A stretch of DNA of 64,000 nucleotides from Rhizobium bangladeshense (lineage in GTDB: Bacteria > Pseudomonadota > Alphaproteobacteria > Rhizobiales > Rhizobiaceae). The first letter of the stretch is position 1. The number at the start of each line of letters is the position of its first letter. Below are positions 25,518 to 35,043 of the stretch, piece by piece. Under the pieces are notes generated by a model, which did no database searches, had not been told where the DNA came from, and saw only the letters and a list, made by a program, of their open reading frames with translations. A program made the translations under genes and the position numbers. The stretch lies in the NCBI RefSeq assembly GCF_001662075.1, contig NZ_LYPL01000008.1, positions 124,001 through 188,000 of the forward strand. The letters are read 5' to 3'.

Positions 25518-27611
25518 ATGATCGATCCATTGCCCGGTGACATCTTTCGCAAGAACCAGGTACTCAACAATACCTACGAGATCGAGGGTGTGCTTGGCCG
25601 CGGCGGAACGGGCGAAGTCTATCGCGCCAGCAACAAGATCACCGGCCGGGTCGTGGCGCTCAAGGCACTCAAGCGGGAGCTGTCCGCCGATGCCGGTTAT
25701 CTGGAATTGATGAAGCGGGAAGAGGAGATGCGCGGCATCTCGCATGACGCGGTCGTGCGTTATACCGACTGCAGCCAGACAGCCGAGGGTTACGTCTATC
25801 TGGTCATGGATTACGTCGCAGGTACGCCACTCAACGATTATCTCGAGCGAGGCGGGATTTCTTCCAGAGACCTGCTGGTCGTGGCCCAAAGAGTGGCCGA
25901 GGGCCTGGTTGCGACGCACGAACGCAAAATCGTCCATCGCGATCTGTCGCCCGACAATATCATCTTGCGCAGCGGCCGGCCGGAGGAGGCCGTTATTATC
26001 GACTTCGGCATTGCCAAGGACAGCAAGACGGGCGCACGCACAATCGTCGGCAAGGAGTTTGCCGGCAAATACGAATATGCAGCGCCCGAACAATTGCACG
26101 GGCAGGCCGAGCCGCGATCCGACCTTTATGCCCTGGGCGCATCCCTGCTTGCAACCTTTCGGGGTAAAGTTCCCGATGTCGGAACAAGTCCCGGTGAGGT
26201 TGTCCTTTACAAGGAACGCCGGTTGGACACAACCGGCGTTCCGGAGCCGCTCAAGGCCTTGATCGACGATCTCACCCAACCCGACCCTTCGCGACGCCCG
26301 CCGACGGCCGCGGCCGTCGTCAAGCAGGTGGCGGAGTTGTTGCGGACCGATCGCAGCGGCCGGCAGGAAGGCGGGCGTGGCGCAAGGTTCGGCTGGCGGT
26401 CCTGGCCGGCGATCTTAGCCATTGCTGCCGTAGCGGCGATCGCGGGACTTTGGTTTGCCGGCTTTGGTGACAGCCTGTTTGTGAAAACCCTTCCGGTCGA
26501 GGCGCCCTATAAACTCAGCGCCGGGCTCGACGGGCAACACCAGGCGACCTTGTCCGGCTTTGCTCCCGATGCCGACCAGCAACAGGCGATATTGGCGGGT
26601 TTTACGCGCGCAGTCGGGCTGCCGGCACCCAAGGATGCGCTTGCACTTGCGAAGGGGGAACCTTCCGATCGCTGGGCACAGGACATCGACAGCTTTTTTG
26701 CCGCCGCCGGCGGGCTGGACGAGTGGAGGCTTGATGTCACTGACCGCACCGTTCGCCTCACCGGCCTTGCTCCCGACAAGTCGGCGCGTGACACCGTCGT
26801 CAGCCGGTTCAACGAGGCGAGCAGGGCCGCCGGTTACCAGGCTGTCGTGCGGATCGCCGCAGGACCGAGAAGCCTGACGCCCGACCAGTTGAAATCGGCC
26901 ATCGCACCGTTGGAGACCTGTGGCCCGCTTGTCGTCCAGGCACCGGAGGGGGCGAACTTTCCTCTTGGGTCGACGGTCGCCATTCGGGGAAACGTCGCCG
27001 CGAGCGGCGATATCGCAGCGCTCCGGCAAGCGCTCGCGCCGCGTCTGGGTGATCGCGATCTGCGATTTGATACGACAGTGCTCAATAATCAGCTGTGCGT
27101 CGTCCAGTCACTGTTGCCCGACGTGCCGCAAGGGCCCATGGCGATCGTGCTCGGTTATGGGGACAAATCCGAACCAAACATGTCTGGCGTCTACTCGGTC
27201 GGCGACAATCCCATCATAGATGTCCTCGCTCCGGCAACGATCAAGGACGGCTACCTCTGGGTCGCGATCGCCGATGTCACCGGCAATTTGTTCAACGTCC
27301 TTCCCAACATCAAGCGCCCGGACAACGCTCTTGCCGGTCTCGGGACGGTGTCCGATGGCATGCGTACCATCCGTGTCGCCTACTCCACCGCAGATGGGGC
27401 GACCGATCCCGCAAAGCTTTCCTTCGCCGTCGACAACACGTTCGGCAGAAGCCTGATAATCGCGATGCAGACCGACCGTCCTCTGTTCTCGCAACTTCGC
27501 CCCACAACCGAATCCACCAAGTCCTTTGCCGAGGATTTACATGCAGTTATTGCCAGCGGGCAAGTTTCGATCCTGTCGACTACGACCCGATTGATCGACA
27601 CTCGGAATTAG
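25518..27611 (+). CDS. ppkA: T6SS Ser/Thr protein kinase PpkA (TagE)
   Basis: The 697-residue membrane kinase has an N-terminal Hanks-type domain (about residues 18-275): GRGGTGEVYRASNK, catalytic Lys in VALKALK, IVHRDLSPDNIIL and IIDFGIAKDSK. A single membrane helix follows near 295-315 (ILAIAAVAAIAGLWFAGFG), then a periplasmic sensor-like region. In Agrobacterium the homologue phosphorylates TssL, which then recruits Fha to start secretion. I chose the ATG at 25518 with GGAG 7 bases upstream; an ATG at 25476 lacks a ribosome site. It leads the long tss operon. Confidence 0.9.
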   Translation: MIDPLPGDIFRKNQVLNNTYEIEGVLGRGGTGEVYRASNKITGRVVALKALKRELSADAGYLELMKREEEMRGISHDAVVRYTDCSQTAEGYVYLVMDYVAGTPLNDYLERGGISSRDLLVVAQRVAEGLVATHERKIVHRDLSPDNIILRSGRPEEAVIIDFGIAKDSKTGARTIVGKEFAGKYEYAAPEQLHGQAEPRSDLYALGASLLATFRGKVPDVGTSPGEVVLYKERRLDTTGVPEPLKALIDDLTQPDPSRRPPTAAAVVKQVAELLRTDRSGRQEGGRGARFGWRSWPAILAIAAVAAIAGLWFAGFGDSLFVKTLPVEAPYKLSAGLDGQHQATLSGFAPDADQQQAILAGFTRAVGLPAPKDALALAKGEPSDRWAQDIDSFFAAAGGLDEWRLDVTDRTVRLTGLAPDKSARDTVVSRFNEASRAAGYQAVVRIAAGPRSLTPDQLKSAIAPLETCGPLVVQAPEGANFPLGSTVAIRGNVAASGDIAALRQALAPRLGDRDLRFDTTVLNNQLCVVQSLLPDVPQGPMAIVLGYGDKSEPNMSGVYSVGDNPIIDVLAPATIKDGYLWVAIADVTGNLFNVLPNIKRPDNALAGLGTVSDGMRTIRVAYSTADGATDPAKLSFAVDNTFGRSLIIAMQTDRPLFSQLRPTTESTKSFAEDLHAVIASGQVSILSTTTRLIDTRN

Positions 27612-27703
27612 TTGCCGCTCGTCGATAAGTGGCATTAGTACAGAGCAAAAATTTATGCTAAAACAGGATCGCGAGAAGAATATTCGGTAAAGCGGGGGAT
27701 CTG

Positions 27704-28870
27704 TTGTTCGACTCTGCGCTCTGGTTGAATCCGATAAACGGTGACAACCCGTCCGGCGAAAGCCTACGGAACGACGGACGATTCCACGAGCTCGAACGCC
27801 TCGTACAGCCCCAGATCGAAATCAGCCGCGACGAGCGCAACAACCCCGTCGCACGAACGGAAGTGCCGGTTGACTGGTCGGTCGTGCTACGCAAATCAGA
27901 GGAGCTGCGGACGCACGGGCGCGATCTCAGGCTGCTCGTGATTGTAACGCGTGCCCTCGCAAATGAGCGGGGACTGGCCGGCCTCGCCGAGGGATTGAAC
28001 CTGATCGGCCAAACCTTCGACATGCATTGGCAGACAATGCATCCGGAGCTTCGCGACGGCCTGCCTCCCCGCGAGGCCGCTCTTCGCCGCATCAACGCAC
28101 TGATCCAGCTTCAAAATGACAAGGATGGTCTGCTCGGCGATCTGCGCAAAATGACGTTCTTTACGCCTCGTGGCACCGGCCCGGTGACGGGGCGCGATCT
28201 GGAGCGGGGGGCGGTCGACAGCCGCACCGTTCTCAACGAAGCAGCGCCTGGTTTGAGTGCGGCCGAGAAAGCCTCGCTCGTCAGCGAACATGAGCAATTA
28301 GTCAATCGCGTGCGGTTCGGGTGCGCGGCATTTGCCGAACAGGCCCCTGATGAAGCGGCGGCGTTAGCCGCCGATGCACGGGCTGCCGCCACAGCTCTGG
28401 AGGCGGCGGAGCAATCGCTCAACCTGCAGATCGGCGGCGATTTGCGCGTTACCCTGCCAGATCTCAGCCGGTTTCTGCAGCGCGCGTCGGCGACCCTGGA
28501 GCGCGCCAAGCGTCATGCGCCACAGGAGAGCCAGAAAGAGGACACGGCCTGCGGCGAACCTGCGCCAGTTGCTGCCACCAGCGCTGCGCCAGACCGGACC
28601 CCAAGCGGGCCCGCGACGGTCTTCCCCTCGCGTCTGAGCTCGCGAGACGAAGTCACGCGCTGCATCGACCTCATCATCGCCTTTTACGACCGTACGGAGC
28701 CATCAAGCCCCATTCCCCATCTGGCCCGCAGGATCAAGCGCATGGTGCCGATGGATTTTCTCGAGCTCATGGAGGACCTTGCGCCTTCCGGGCTGAAAGA
28801 ATTCCGGCTTCTGGCCGGCGTTTCGGAAAGCAAGAAACCTGCCCCTGGGACAAAAGGTGACCAGCAATGA
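27704..28870 (+). CDS. tssA: T6SS sheath-assembly cap protein TssA (ImpA)
   Basis: The 388-residue protein has the ImpA N-terminal domain (WLNPINGDNPSGESLRND, VDWSVVLRKSEELRTHGRDL), a variable linker, and a C-terminal helical region (SRDEVTRCIDLIIAFYDR, then EPSSPIPHLARRIKRMVPMD). TssA coordinates tail tube and sheath polymerisation. The start is TTG at 27704 after GGGGGA; no ATG fits better. Its last 4 bases overlap tssB. Confidence 0.92.
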   Translation: MFDSALWLNPINGDNPSGESLRNDGRFHELERLVQPQIEISRDERNNPVARTEVPVDWSVVLRKSEELRTHGRDLRLLVIVTRALANERGLAGLAEGLNLIGQTFDMHWQTMHPELRDGLPPREAALRRINALIQLQNDKDGLLGDLRKMTFFTPRGTGPVTGRDLERGAVDSRTVLNEAAPGLSAAEKASLVSEHEQLVNRVRFGCAAFAEQAPDEAAALAADARAAATALEAAEQSLNLQIGGDLRVTLPDLSRFLQRASATLERAKRHAPQESQKEDTACGEPAPVAATSAAPDRTPSGPATVFPSRLSSRDEVTRCIDLIIAFYDRTEPSSPIPHLARRIKRMVPMDFLELMEDLAPSGLKEFRLLAGVSESKKPAPGTKGDQQ

Positions 28871-29403
28871 GCGAAACTAAGGCGAAGGTAATTGAACGCA
28901 ACAGGGCGCCTCGCGTCCAGATCGCCTATGAAGTGGAAACATATGGCAGCCCGACCACGATCGAATTGCCTTTCGTGATGGGGGTGATGGCAGATCTCGC
29001 CGGTGCGTCCGAAACGCCTGAGGCTCTGAAATCGGTGCGGGACCGGACCTTTGTCGAAACCGACGCTAACCGGTTCGGTCGCTTCATGGAGGCGCTGAGC
29101 CCGCGGGTCAAGGCGCGGGTCAAGAACACGCTTCCCCAACCGCCCGGCGAAGAGCGGGACGAGGAGCTTGCCGTCGACCTGACCTTTACCAGCATGGGGG
29201 ACTTCGCGCCGGATCGGATTGCCGAACAGGTCCCGCAGCTCGCCGAACTGTTGAAGATGCGCCGCCAGCTTGAGGAATTGCTGGGCTTCATGGATGGCCG
29301 CGTTGACGCTGAGAAGCGTATCGCCCAGCTTTTGAACAACGAGCCCCTTTTAGCAAAAATCGCCGACCAGGCGATTGATGATGGCAGCAAGTCGGAGGGC
29401 TAA
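28867..29403 (+). CDS. tssB: T6SS contractile sheath small subunit TssB
   Basis: The 178-residue protein shows the conserved TssB core: RAPRVQIAYEVETYGS, ELPFVMGVMADLAG and FTSMGDFAPDRIAEQVPQL. It pairs with TssC to form the cytoplasmic contractile sheath that ClpV recycles. It overlaps tssA by 4 bp and is separated from tssC by 3 bp, so the sheath subunits should be made together. Confidence 0.95.
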   Translation: MSETKAKVIERNRAPRVQIAYEVETYGSPTTIELPFVMGVMADLAGASETPEALKSVRDRTFVETDANRFGRFMEALSPRVKARVKNTLPQPPGEERDEELAVDLTFTSMGDFAPDRIAEQVPQLAELLKMRRQLEELLGFMDGRVDAEKRIAQLLNNEPLLAKIADQAIDDGSKSEG

Positions 29404-29406
29404 ACC

Positions 29407-30915
29407 ATGGCCGAACAGGAAAGAACCGCCGCTGTCGACGTCAAGGAAGCCGAAGGCGTCGATCTTCAGGAATTCAGCGACCTTCTTGAAAAGGACTTCA
29501 AGGTCAAGAAGGATGACAGCGACAAGCTGCAAACCCTGGTGCAGAATCTCGCGCTTGCAGCGCGCGCGCGCTCGCAGTCGACGACAATTTCCTCGAATGC
29601 GATCAAGTCGATCAAATCCCTGATCTCCGGTATCGACAAGCTTCTAACCGAGCAGGTCAACGAGGTTCTCCATGCACCCGAAGTGCTGCAGCTCGAGGGA
29701 ACATGGCGCGGTTTGTGGTATCTGGTCAACAATACCGAGACGGATCAGAAGCTGAAGATCCGCGTCATGAATATTTCAAAAGAAGCCTTGGCCGACACGC
29801 TCGAAGACTACGAGGGCCAGATGTGGGACCAAAGTCCCATATTCAAGAAAGTCTATACGGACGAATATTCGATGCTTGGCGGCAGCCCGTACGGCTGCCT
29901 GATCGGTGCCTACGAGTTCTCCAACCACCCGAAGGACGTCGCTCTTCTTCGCAACATGTCCGGCATCTGCGCGTCGGCGCACACGCCCTTCATTGCAGCC
30001 GCCGCCCCGCGACTCTTTCGCATGGAAAGCTGGCAGGAACTGCCAAACCCCCAGGACCTGCAGCAGATTGTCTCGTCGCCCGCCTACGCGTCCTGGCAGT
30101 CGCTGCGAGAGAGCGAGGATGCGCGTTACATCGGTCTGACGATGCCCCGGGTCCTTGCGCGCCTGCCCTACGGCGCGGAAACCATTCCGGTAAAGGGCTT
30201 CGCCTTCGAGGAGGATGTCCAGGGCGATCATCATCGCTACGTGTGGATGAATGCCGCCTTCCCGATGGGCGTCAATATCAATCGAAGCCACAAACTGTTT
30301 GGCTGGGGCACGCAAATTCGCGGCGTCGAGAATGGCGGAGCGGTCATCAATCTTCCAGTCCACAATTTCCCGACTGACGATGGTACCGTCGCGATGAAAT
30401 GCCCGACGGAGGTCGCCATCGACGATCGCCGCGAGGCAGAGCTTGCCAAGCTTGGGCTCATGCCGATCCTGCATCGCAAAAATACAGACATCGCAGCCTT
30501 CATCGGTGCGCACTCGCTACAGGATGACGAGACGCGCGCCGGGCGCTTGGTCGATCCGGATGCACAGGCCAATGAACGCCTGAGCGCAAATCTGCCGTAT
30601 CTTTTCCCGGTTTCGCGTTTCGCCCATTACCTGAAGGCAATCGCCCGCGACAAGATCGGTTCGTTCAAGGAGCGGTCCGACATGCAGATCTGGCTGACGG
30701 AGTGGATCAATCGCTACGTTCTTGCCAACCCTGCCTTTGCCGACGACAAGGCCCGCGCCAAACGGCCGCTGGCTGCGGCCGAGGTTCAGGTCGACAGCGT
30801 CGAAGGCCGCCCGGGATGGTACAATGCCCGGTTTTATCTGCGCCCCCATTATCAGTTGGAAGGCATCAATGCGTCACTGCGTCTCGTATCGGAGCTGCCG
30901 TCGACGAAAAGCTGA
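29407..30915 (+). CDS. tssC: T6SS contractile sheath large subunit TssC
   Basis: The 502-residue protein carries TssC hallmarks: LEGTWRGLWYLVNNTETDQK, GSPYGCLIGAYEF, RVLARLPYG, WMNAAFPMGVNINRS and the C-terminal PGWYNARFYLRPHYQLEG followed by LRLVSELP. It forms the sheath with TssB. Only one tssC is present, unlike Agrobacterium, which has two related copies. Confidence 0.95.
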   Translation: MAEQERTAAVDVKEAEGVDLQEFSDLLEKDFKVKKDDSDKLQTLVQNLALAARARSQSTTISSNAIKSIKSLISGIDKLLTEQVNEVLHAPEVLQLEGTWRGLWYLVNNTETDQKLKIRVMNISKEALADTLEDYEGQMWDQSPIFKKVYTDEYSMLGGSPYGCLIGAYEFSNHPKDVALLRNMSGICASAHTPFIAAAAPRLFRMESWQELPNPQDLQQIVSSPAYASWQSLRESEDARYIGLTMPRVLARLPYGAETIPVKGFAFEEDVQGDHHRYVWMNAAFPMGVNINRSHKLFGWGTQIRGVENGGAVINLPVHNFPTDDGTVAMKCPTEVAIDDRREAELAKLGLMPILHRKNTDIAAFIGAHSLQDDETRAGRLVDPDAQANERLSANLPYLFPVSRFAHYLKAIARDKIGSFKERSDMQIWLTEWINRYVLANPAFADDKARAKRPLAAAEVQVDSVEGRPGWYNARFYLRPHYQLEGINASLRLVSELPSTKS

Positions 30916-30935
30916 ATTCACAAGGGAGGTTATTC

Positions 30936-31385
30936 ATGAAAATTGACGGTTTTCTCAAGGTGCCGGATATCACGGGACCGAGCGTTCGCGATGGCCACGA
31001 AGACGAGATCGAAATCCACGGGGTGGAGTTTGAAATGGTCGCCCCCTACGATCCCAATTCGCTGTCGCGACGGGGCCGCGTCAGTCTTGGCATGATCAAT
31101 TTCATCAAGCACTATGACAAATCCTCGCCCTATCTGAAGAAGGCGCTGTTCGACAACACGCTTCTCGGCGAGGTCAAGTTCTCGGCGCGCAGAACGATCG
31201 AAGGCGAGACGAGCGATTATCTGGTCGTTACGCTGAAAGAGGCTTCGGTCACCCAGTACAATATGAAGCCAAGTGAGGACGAACCCGATCTCATCGAGGA
31301 GCGCGTCGGCTTCGCCTACAAGAACATCACGTTCAACTACGACGACAAGGACGAGGTCGAAATGGATGTCTATGTCGGCAAGTGA
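30936..31385 (+). CDS. hcp: T6SS tail-tube protein Hcp (TssD)
   Basis: The 149-residue protein matches the Hcp family (KIDGFLKVPDITGPSV, then GEVKFSARRTIEGETSDYLV). Hcp hexamers stack into the tube that is ejected with VgrG. The ATG at 30936 follows GGGAGGT at ideal spacing, the strongest ribosome site in this operon, which fits the large amount of Hcp needed. Its 3' end overlaps the tssE start. Confidence 0.94.
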   Translation: MKIDGFLKVPDITGPSVRDGHEDEIEIHGVEFEMVAPYDPNSLSRRGRVSLGMINFIKHYDKSSPYLKKALFDNTLLGEVKFSARRTIEGETSDYLVVTLKEASVTQYNMKPSEDEPDLIEERVGFAYKNITFNYDDKDEVEMDVYVGK

Positions 31386-32133
31386 CGGCTGGCGAAGAGA
31401 AGTTGGAAGGGAGTCGAGGCCGCTTGGCGGGCACCAGCGCGCAACCCGCGAAACGATCCAGCCATCCTTGTGGGATCGCCTGGTCAATGACCTGCCGGGG
31501 CTCGGCTCCGAGATCAAAGATCTCCGGCAGATGTTGCAGAGCGAGATAGACGCAGAGCTGCTGGACGCGATGGTGGCCGGCGGCGTCGGGCAAATAGAGT
31601 CTGCAACGGATCTCGGTATCGAGCAGAAAAAGAACATCCATCGTCTGCTTTCCCTGGAACGTCGTCGCGTGGAATTGGAAAGTCGCGGCGTGGTTGTTTC
31701 GAGCGATGTGCTTCGTGAAGCGGTGCGGCGCGACATCGAGGCGCTTTTCAATGTGCAACGTTTCGAATCCTCGCCCCTTTTGACCGATGCCGAGGCCGAC
31801 CTGGCTGGCGACAACCCTCCCTCGCTTGAGGATTTTCCGCTGGTGCGCCGCAGTGTGGTCAATTACGGCGTGCCGCCATTTTCGGGCCGCTCATCGCGGG
31901 ACTTCGACCGTGAGGAACTCGCCAAGGAGATCGCAAAAGTGCTTGCGGCCTTCGAGCCCCGGCTGAAGGAAGGCGCAACCAAAGTGACCGTCAGCCTTGG
32001 CGACAAGTCGATTGGCCTCAGGATCGATATTGACGCGCTGCTCCTGACGACGCCGGCGCCAGAACGGCTGCGTATCCGCACCATTCTCGATCTCGACAAC
32101 GGCTCGGCGAGAACCGAGTTGAAGGACACCTGA
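31366..32133 (+). CDS. tssE: T6SS baseplate protein TssE with N-terminal extension
   Basis: The 255-residue protein contains a gp25-like TssE domain in its C-terminal half (VVNYGVPPFSGRSSRDFDRE, ELAKEIAKVLAAFEPRL). It also has about 100 extra residues at the N-terminus (SLWDRLVNDLPGLGSEIKDL), longer than many TssE proteins (about 140-180). I chose the ATG at 31366 with GAGG 9 bases upstream; the next ATG is at 31372. It overlaps the end of hcp by 20 bp in another frame. TssE joins the wedge of the baseplate with TssF, TssG and TssK. Confidence 0.9.
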   Translation: MSMSASDGWRREVGRESRPLGGHQRATRETIQPSLWDRLVNDLPGLGSEIKDLRQMLQSEIDAELLDAMVAGGVGQIESATDLGIEQKKNIHRLLSLERRRVELESRGVVVSSDVLREAVRRDIEALFNVQRFESSPLLTDAEADLAGDNPPSLEDFPLVRRSVVNYGVPPFSGRSSRDFDREELAKEIAKVLAAFEPRLKEGATKVTVSLGDKSIGLRIDIDALLLTTPAPERLRIRTILDLDNGSARTELKDT

Positions 32134-32134
32134 A

Positions 32135-34009
32135 ATGGATCGGGTCTTCCTTGAATATTATGAGGAGGAACTCACCCACATTCGCGCGCTTGCCGCCGAG
32201 TTTGCCCATATGCACCCCGCGATTGCGCGCAACCTTTCTCTGGATAGCATCCCATGTCCCGACCCCTTTGTCGAACGGCTTCTTGACGGCGTCGCATTTC
32301 TGGCCGCCCGCACCCGCCAGAAGGTGGATGCCGAAAGCATGCGATATGTCCGCAGCGTGCTTGAAAACTTCTATCCGGACCTCGTCTCGCCGGCGCCGGC
32401 GACGGCCATGGTCTTGCTGAAGCCCGGGCAGCAAGTTCAAACCATGCTTGCAGGTCACCTTTTGAAGCGGGGAACAAGGCTCGTTTCGAGCGTCCGGCCT
32501 GGAATTTCAACGAGGTCCATCTTCACCACGGTCCAGGACGTGACGCTCTGGCCGCTTGCGATCAGCTCCGTGACCTACATACAAGACCGAAGCGCACTCG
32601 CGGCGGCTGGGATCGGCGCCATTGACGGAGTTTCCGGCGCGTCCGGATTGAGCATCACCATCAATCGAACCGGCAAGGGCAAGCTGGCCGACTTGTCGCT
32701 CGATCGCCTCGACTTTTATTTCAGTGAAAAGAGCAGGGCGCCGTTGCTCTTCGATACGCTGTTCGGCGCCTGCGGTGGCGTTGGCGCGCGCCCGGAGGGG
32801 CGGGACAATCCCTTGAAGCCGCTGCCCGCGCCAGAGATGGTCGGCATATCGGACGACGAGGCGCTCATGCCTCGCACACGCGAAACTTTTGAGGGCTACC
32901 GGCTCCTGCGCGAATATTTTATCGCCCCCGAGCGGTTTCACTATGCGCGTGTGACGGGGATGCGGCCGGTCGTTCGCCGTTGCGGAGAGAGGCTGGAATT
33001 GGTCTTCCTGCTTCGCCGGCCCGTTCCTGAGCTTGCGGGCCTCACCGCGAAGGATCTGGAGCTTTTCGCAACGCCGATCATCAACCTGTTCGAGCGTTCC
33101 TGCAGCGTCATCGAGCTCGATGCGCGGCGGACCCGGCAGGTCCTCCATGCCGATCGGACTCGGCCGCGCGATTTTGAAATCTATCGCGCTGTGCGTGTGG
33201 AGGACGCCGATGCCGAAGGTTCTGATGCGGAGATACCGGCACTTTTCAGTCTCGGACAGAACCGCACAAACGGTTGGGTCTATTTTACAGAACGGCGCCC
33301 GCGGCGTCCGAGCGAGGACGAGCTTCGTCAGGGACAAACCCGCACATCCTACGTCGGAGACGATGTCTTCATCACGCTCTCACGGCCGGCGCAGTCGAAA
33401 GCGGGGCGACCGCTCAAGCGGATTGAAGTGACGGCCCTGTGCACCAACAGGGACCTGCCGATATTGGACGACACGCCCTCCCTTACGCTCGAAAGCGGCG
33501 ATCCTGTCGAGACCGTGCAATTGCTTGGCGCGCTGCGCCAGCCCTGGCCTGCCATTCCGGCAACGCTTCCTGCCGGCGCCGTCGAAGCCTCAAGAGCCGA
33601 CGAACTCGCCTGGCGCTTTATCGCACAATTGTCGCTGAACTTTCTCAGCCTAGCGGAGGAAGGCCGCGGGGTCGACCCTCTTCACGCCCTGCTCGATCTT
33701 TATGCCCAGCGGGGGGATCCAAGCCTCTCGCGGCATGTACGCGCCATTGCGAGAGTCGAGGCCCGACCTCTCATCGAGCGCCTGCCGATCGCTGGACCGA
33801 TGTGCTTTGCCCGCGGCAGCGACATCACGCTCCATGTCGACCAGTCAGTGCTTGCCGGGCATAGCAGCTTGTTGCTTACGGCGCTGCTCTCGAGGCTTTT
33901 TGCCCGCTACGCGGCGATTAACGGGTTCGTGCGCACGAGAGCGCGGATCCTGCAGAAACAGGAGGACGTGCTATGGCCGATAACGCCGGGCAACCGCTTC
34001 CTGATCTGA
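32135..34009 (+). CDS. tssF: T6SS baseplate protein TssF (ImpG)
   Basis: The 624-residue protein begins FLEYYEEELTHIRALAAEFA, the highly conserved TssF start. It also has ARNLSLDSIPCPDPFVERLL, YFAPERF-type (EYFIAPERFHYARVTG) and RGSDITLHVDQ near the end. It builds the baseplate wedge with TssG and TssE. It starts 1 bp after tssE and overlaps tssG by 37 bp. Confidence 0.94.
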   Translation: MDRVFLEYYEEELTHIRALAAEFAHMHPAIARNLSLDSIPCPDPFVERLLDGVAFLAARTRQKVDAESMRYVRSVLENFYPDLVSPAPATAMVLLKPGQQVQTMLAGHLLKRGTRLVSSVRPGISTRSIFTTVQDVTLWPLAISSVTYIQDRSALAAAGIGAIDGVSGASGLSITINRTGKGKLADLSLDRLDFYFSEKSRAPLLFDTLFGACGGVGARPEGRDNPLKPLPAPEMVGISDDEALMPRTRETFEGYRLLREYFIAPERFHYARVTGMRPVVRRCGERLELVFLLRRPVPELAGLTAKDLELFATPIINLFERSCSVIELDARRTRQVLHADRTRPRDFEIYRAVRVEDADAEGSDAEIPALFSLGQNRTNGWVYFTERRPRRPSEDELRQGQTRTSYVGDDVFITLSRPAQSKAGRPLKRIEVTALCTNRDLPILDDTPSLTLESGDPVETVQLLGALRQPWPAIPATLPAGAVEASRADELAWRFIAQLSLNFLSLAEEGRGVDPLHALLDLYAQRGDPSLSRHVRAIARVEARPLIERLPIAGPMCFARGSDITLHVDQSVLAGHSSLLLTALLSRLFARYAAINGFVRTRARILQKQEDVLWPITPGNRFLI

Positions 34010-35043
34010 AGAATGACGCCGTCCTATCCGCCGAGCAGTTCGACTTTTTTGAGCTCCTGCGGCGGCTCGAAAATGCAGACAGGATCTTCGGGCAGGCAGG
34101 CCCGCCGCAGCGGGAACCAGCCAGGCTCGGGCAGCACATACGGCTGGGTTTTGCCGTGCAGGACATCGCAAGGCTCGAGCCTTCCACCGAAACAGCGCCC
34201 GCCCGGGTAACGGTGGCCACGATCGGCTTGCTCGGTCCGGAAGGTCCGATGCCGCTTTATCTGACGCGCTGGGTGCTGGATCGCCTGTCGCAGCGCTGGT
34301 TTGCCGGTGCCGACATGCGCGAGGTCAGCGACACCACGTTCGTCGACTTCATCAATGTGCTCCAACATCGCATGATCGCACTTTTCTATCGGGCGTGGGC
34401 GGATGCGCACCCGGCCGTCCAGATCGAGCGCGCCGAGGGCGGACGCGTTCGTGCCATGGCTTCGGCCATGGCAGGCATCGGCCTGCGAGGCAGGACAGAC
34501 CGTCAGCCGACTGCGGTCGACATGACGAAGCTTGCTCACGCCGCAGCCCTTGCCCATCAAGTCGATGGGCCTGAAAGGCTCATGCAGTTTCTCGGTGATC
34601 ATTTCAAGGTTCCCTTCAGGCTCCGGGAGTTTGTTGGCGTCTGGATGGACATACCGCAAAGGATCCAGTCCCGCCTTGCCGGCGCCTACGCACAGCTCGG
34701 CAGAAGCGCCACGATCGGGCCGAGAACGTTCCAGCGACAGCAAAGGATCGAGCTTTCCGTCGGACCATTGACGCTTGGTGACTACGCAGCCTTTCTGCCC
34801 GGCAGTGAGCGGCGTGCACTCTTGCAAACGGCAGTCCGCGACCTGGTGGGAAACGGGCTGGATGTGGATGTCAGGCTCGTGCTCAAACGAGACGAGGTTC
34901 CTGCAGCGCAGCTGGGAAAAGCGCGGCTCGGGCATATCGCCTGGCTTGCTCCGAAACAGGACCGAGGCGACGCAGCCGATTTGTGCATGCGCACCCTCGT
35001 TGGTTTTCGTCCTGAGATTGCGGAGGCCGCAGCATGGCCTTGA
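33973..35043 (+). CDS. tssG: T6SS baseplate protein TssG (ImpH)
   Basis: The 356-residue protein has the TssG signature FDFFELLRRLENADRIFGQA, LGLLGPEGPMPLYLT-type sequence (IGLLGPEGPMPLYLTRWV) and LLQTAVRDLVGNGLDVDVRL. AGGAGG precedes the ATG, inside the tssF coding region. It forms the baseplate wedge with TssF. Confidence 0.94.
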   Translation: MADNAGQPLPDLKNDAVLSAEQFDFFELLRRLENADRIFGQAGPPQREPARLGQHIRLGFAVQDIARLEPSTETAPARVTVATIGLLGPEGPMPLYLTRWVLDRLSQRWFAGADMREVSDTTFVDFINVLQHRMIALFYRAWADAHPAVQIERAEGGRVRAMASAMAGIGLRGRTDRQPTAVDMTKLAHAAALAHQVDGPERLMQFLGDHFKVPFRLREFVGVWMDIPQRIQSRLAGAYAQLGRSATIGPRTFQRQQRIELSVGPLTLGDYAAFLPGSERRALLQTAVRDLVGNGLDVDVRLVLKRDEVPAAQLGKARLGHIAWLAPKQDRGDAADLCMRTLVGFRPEIAEAAAWP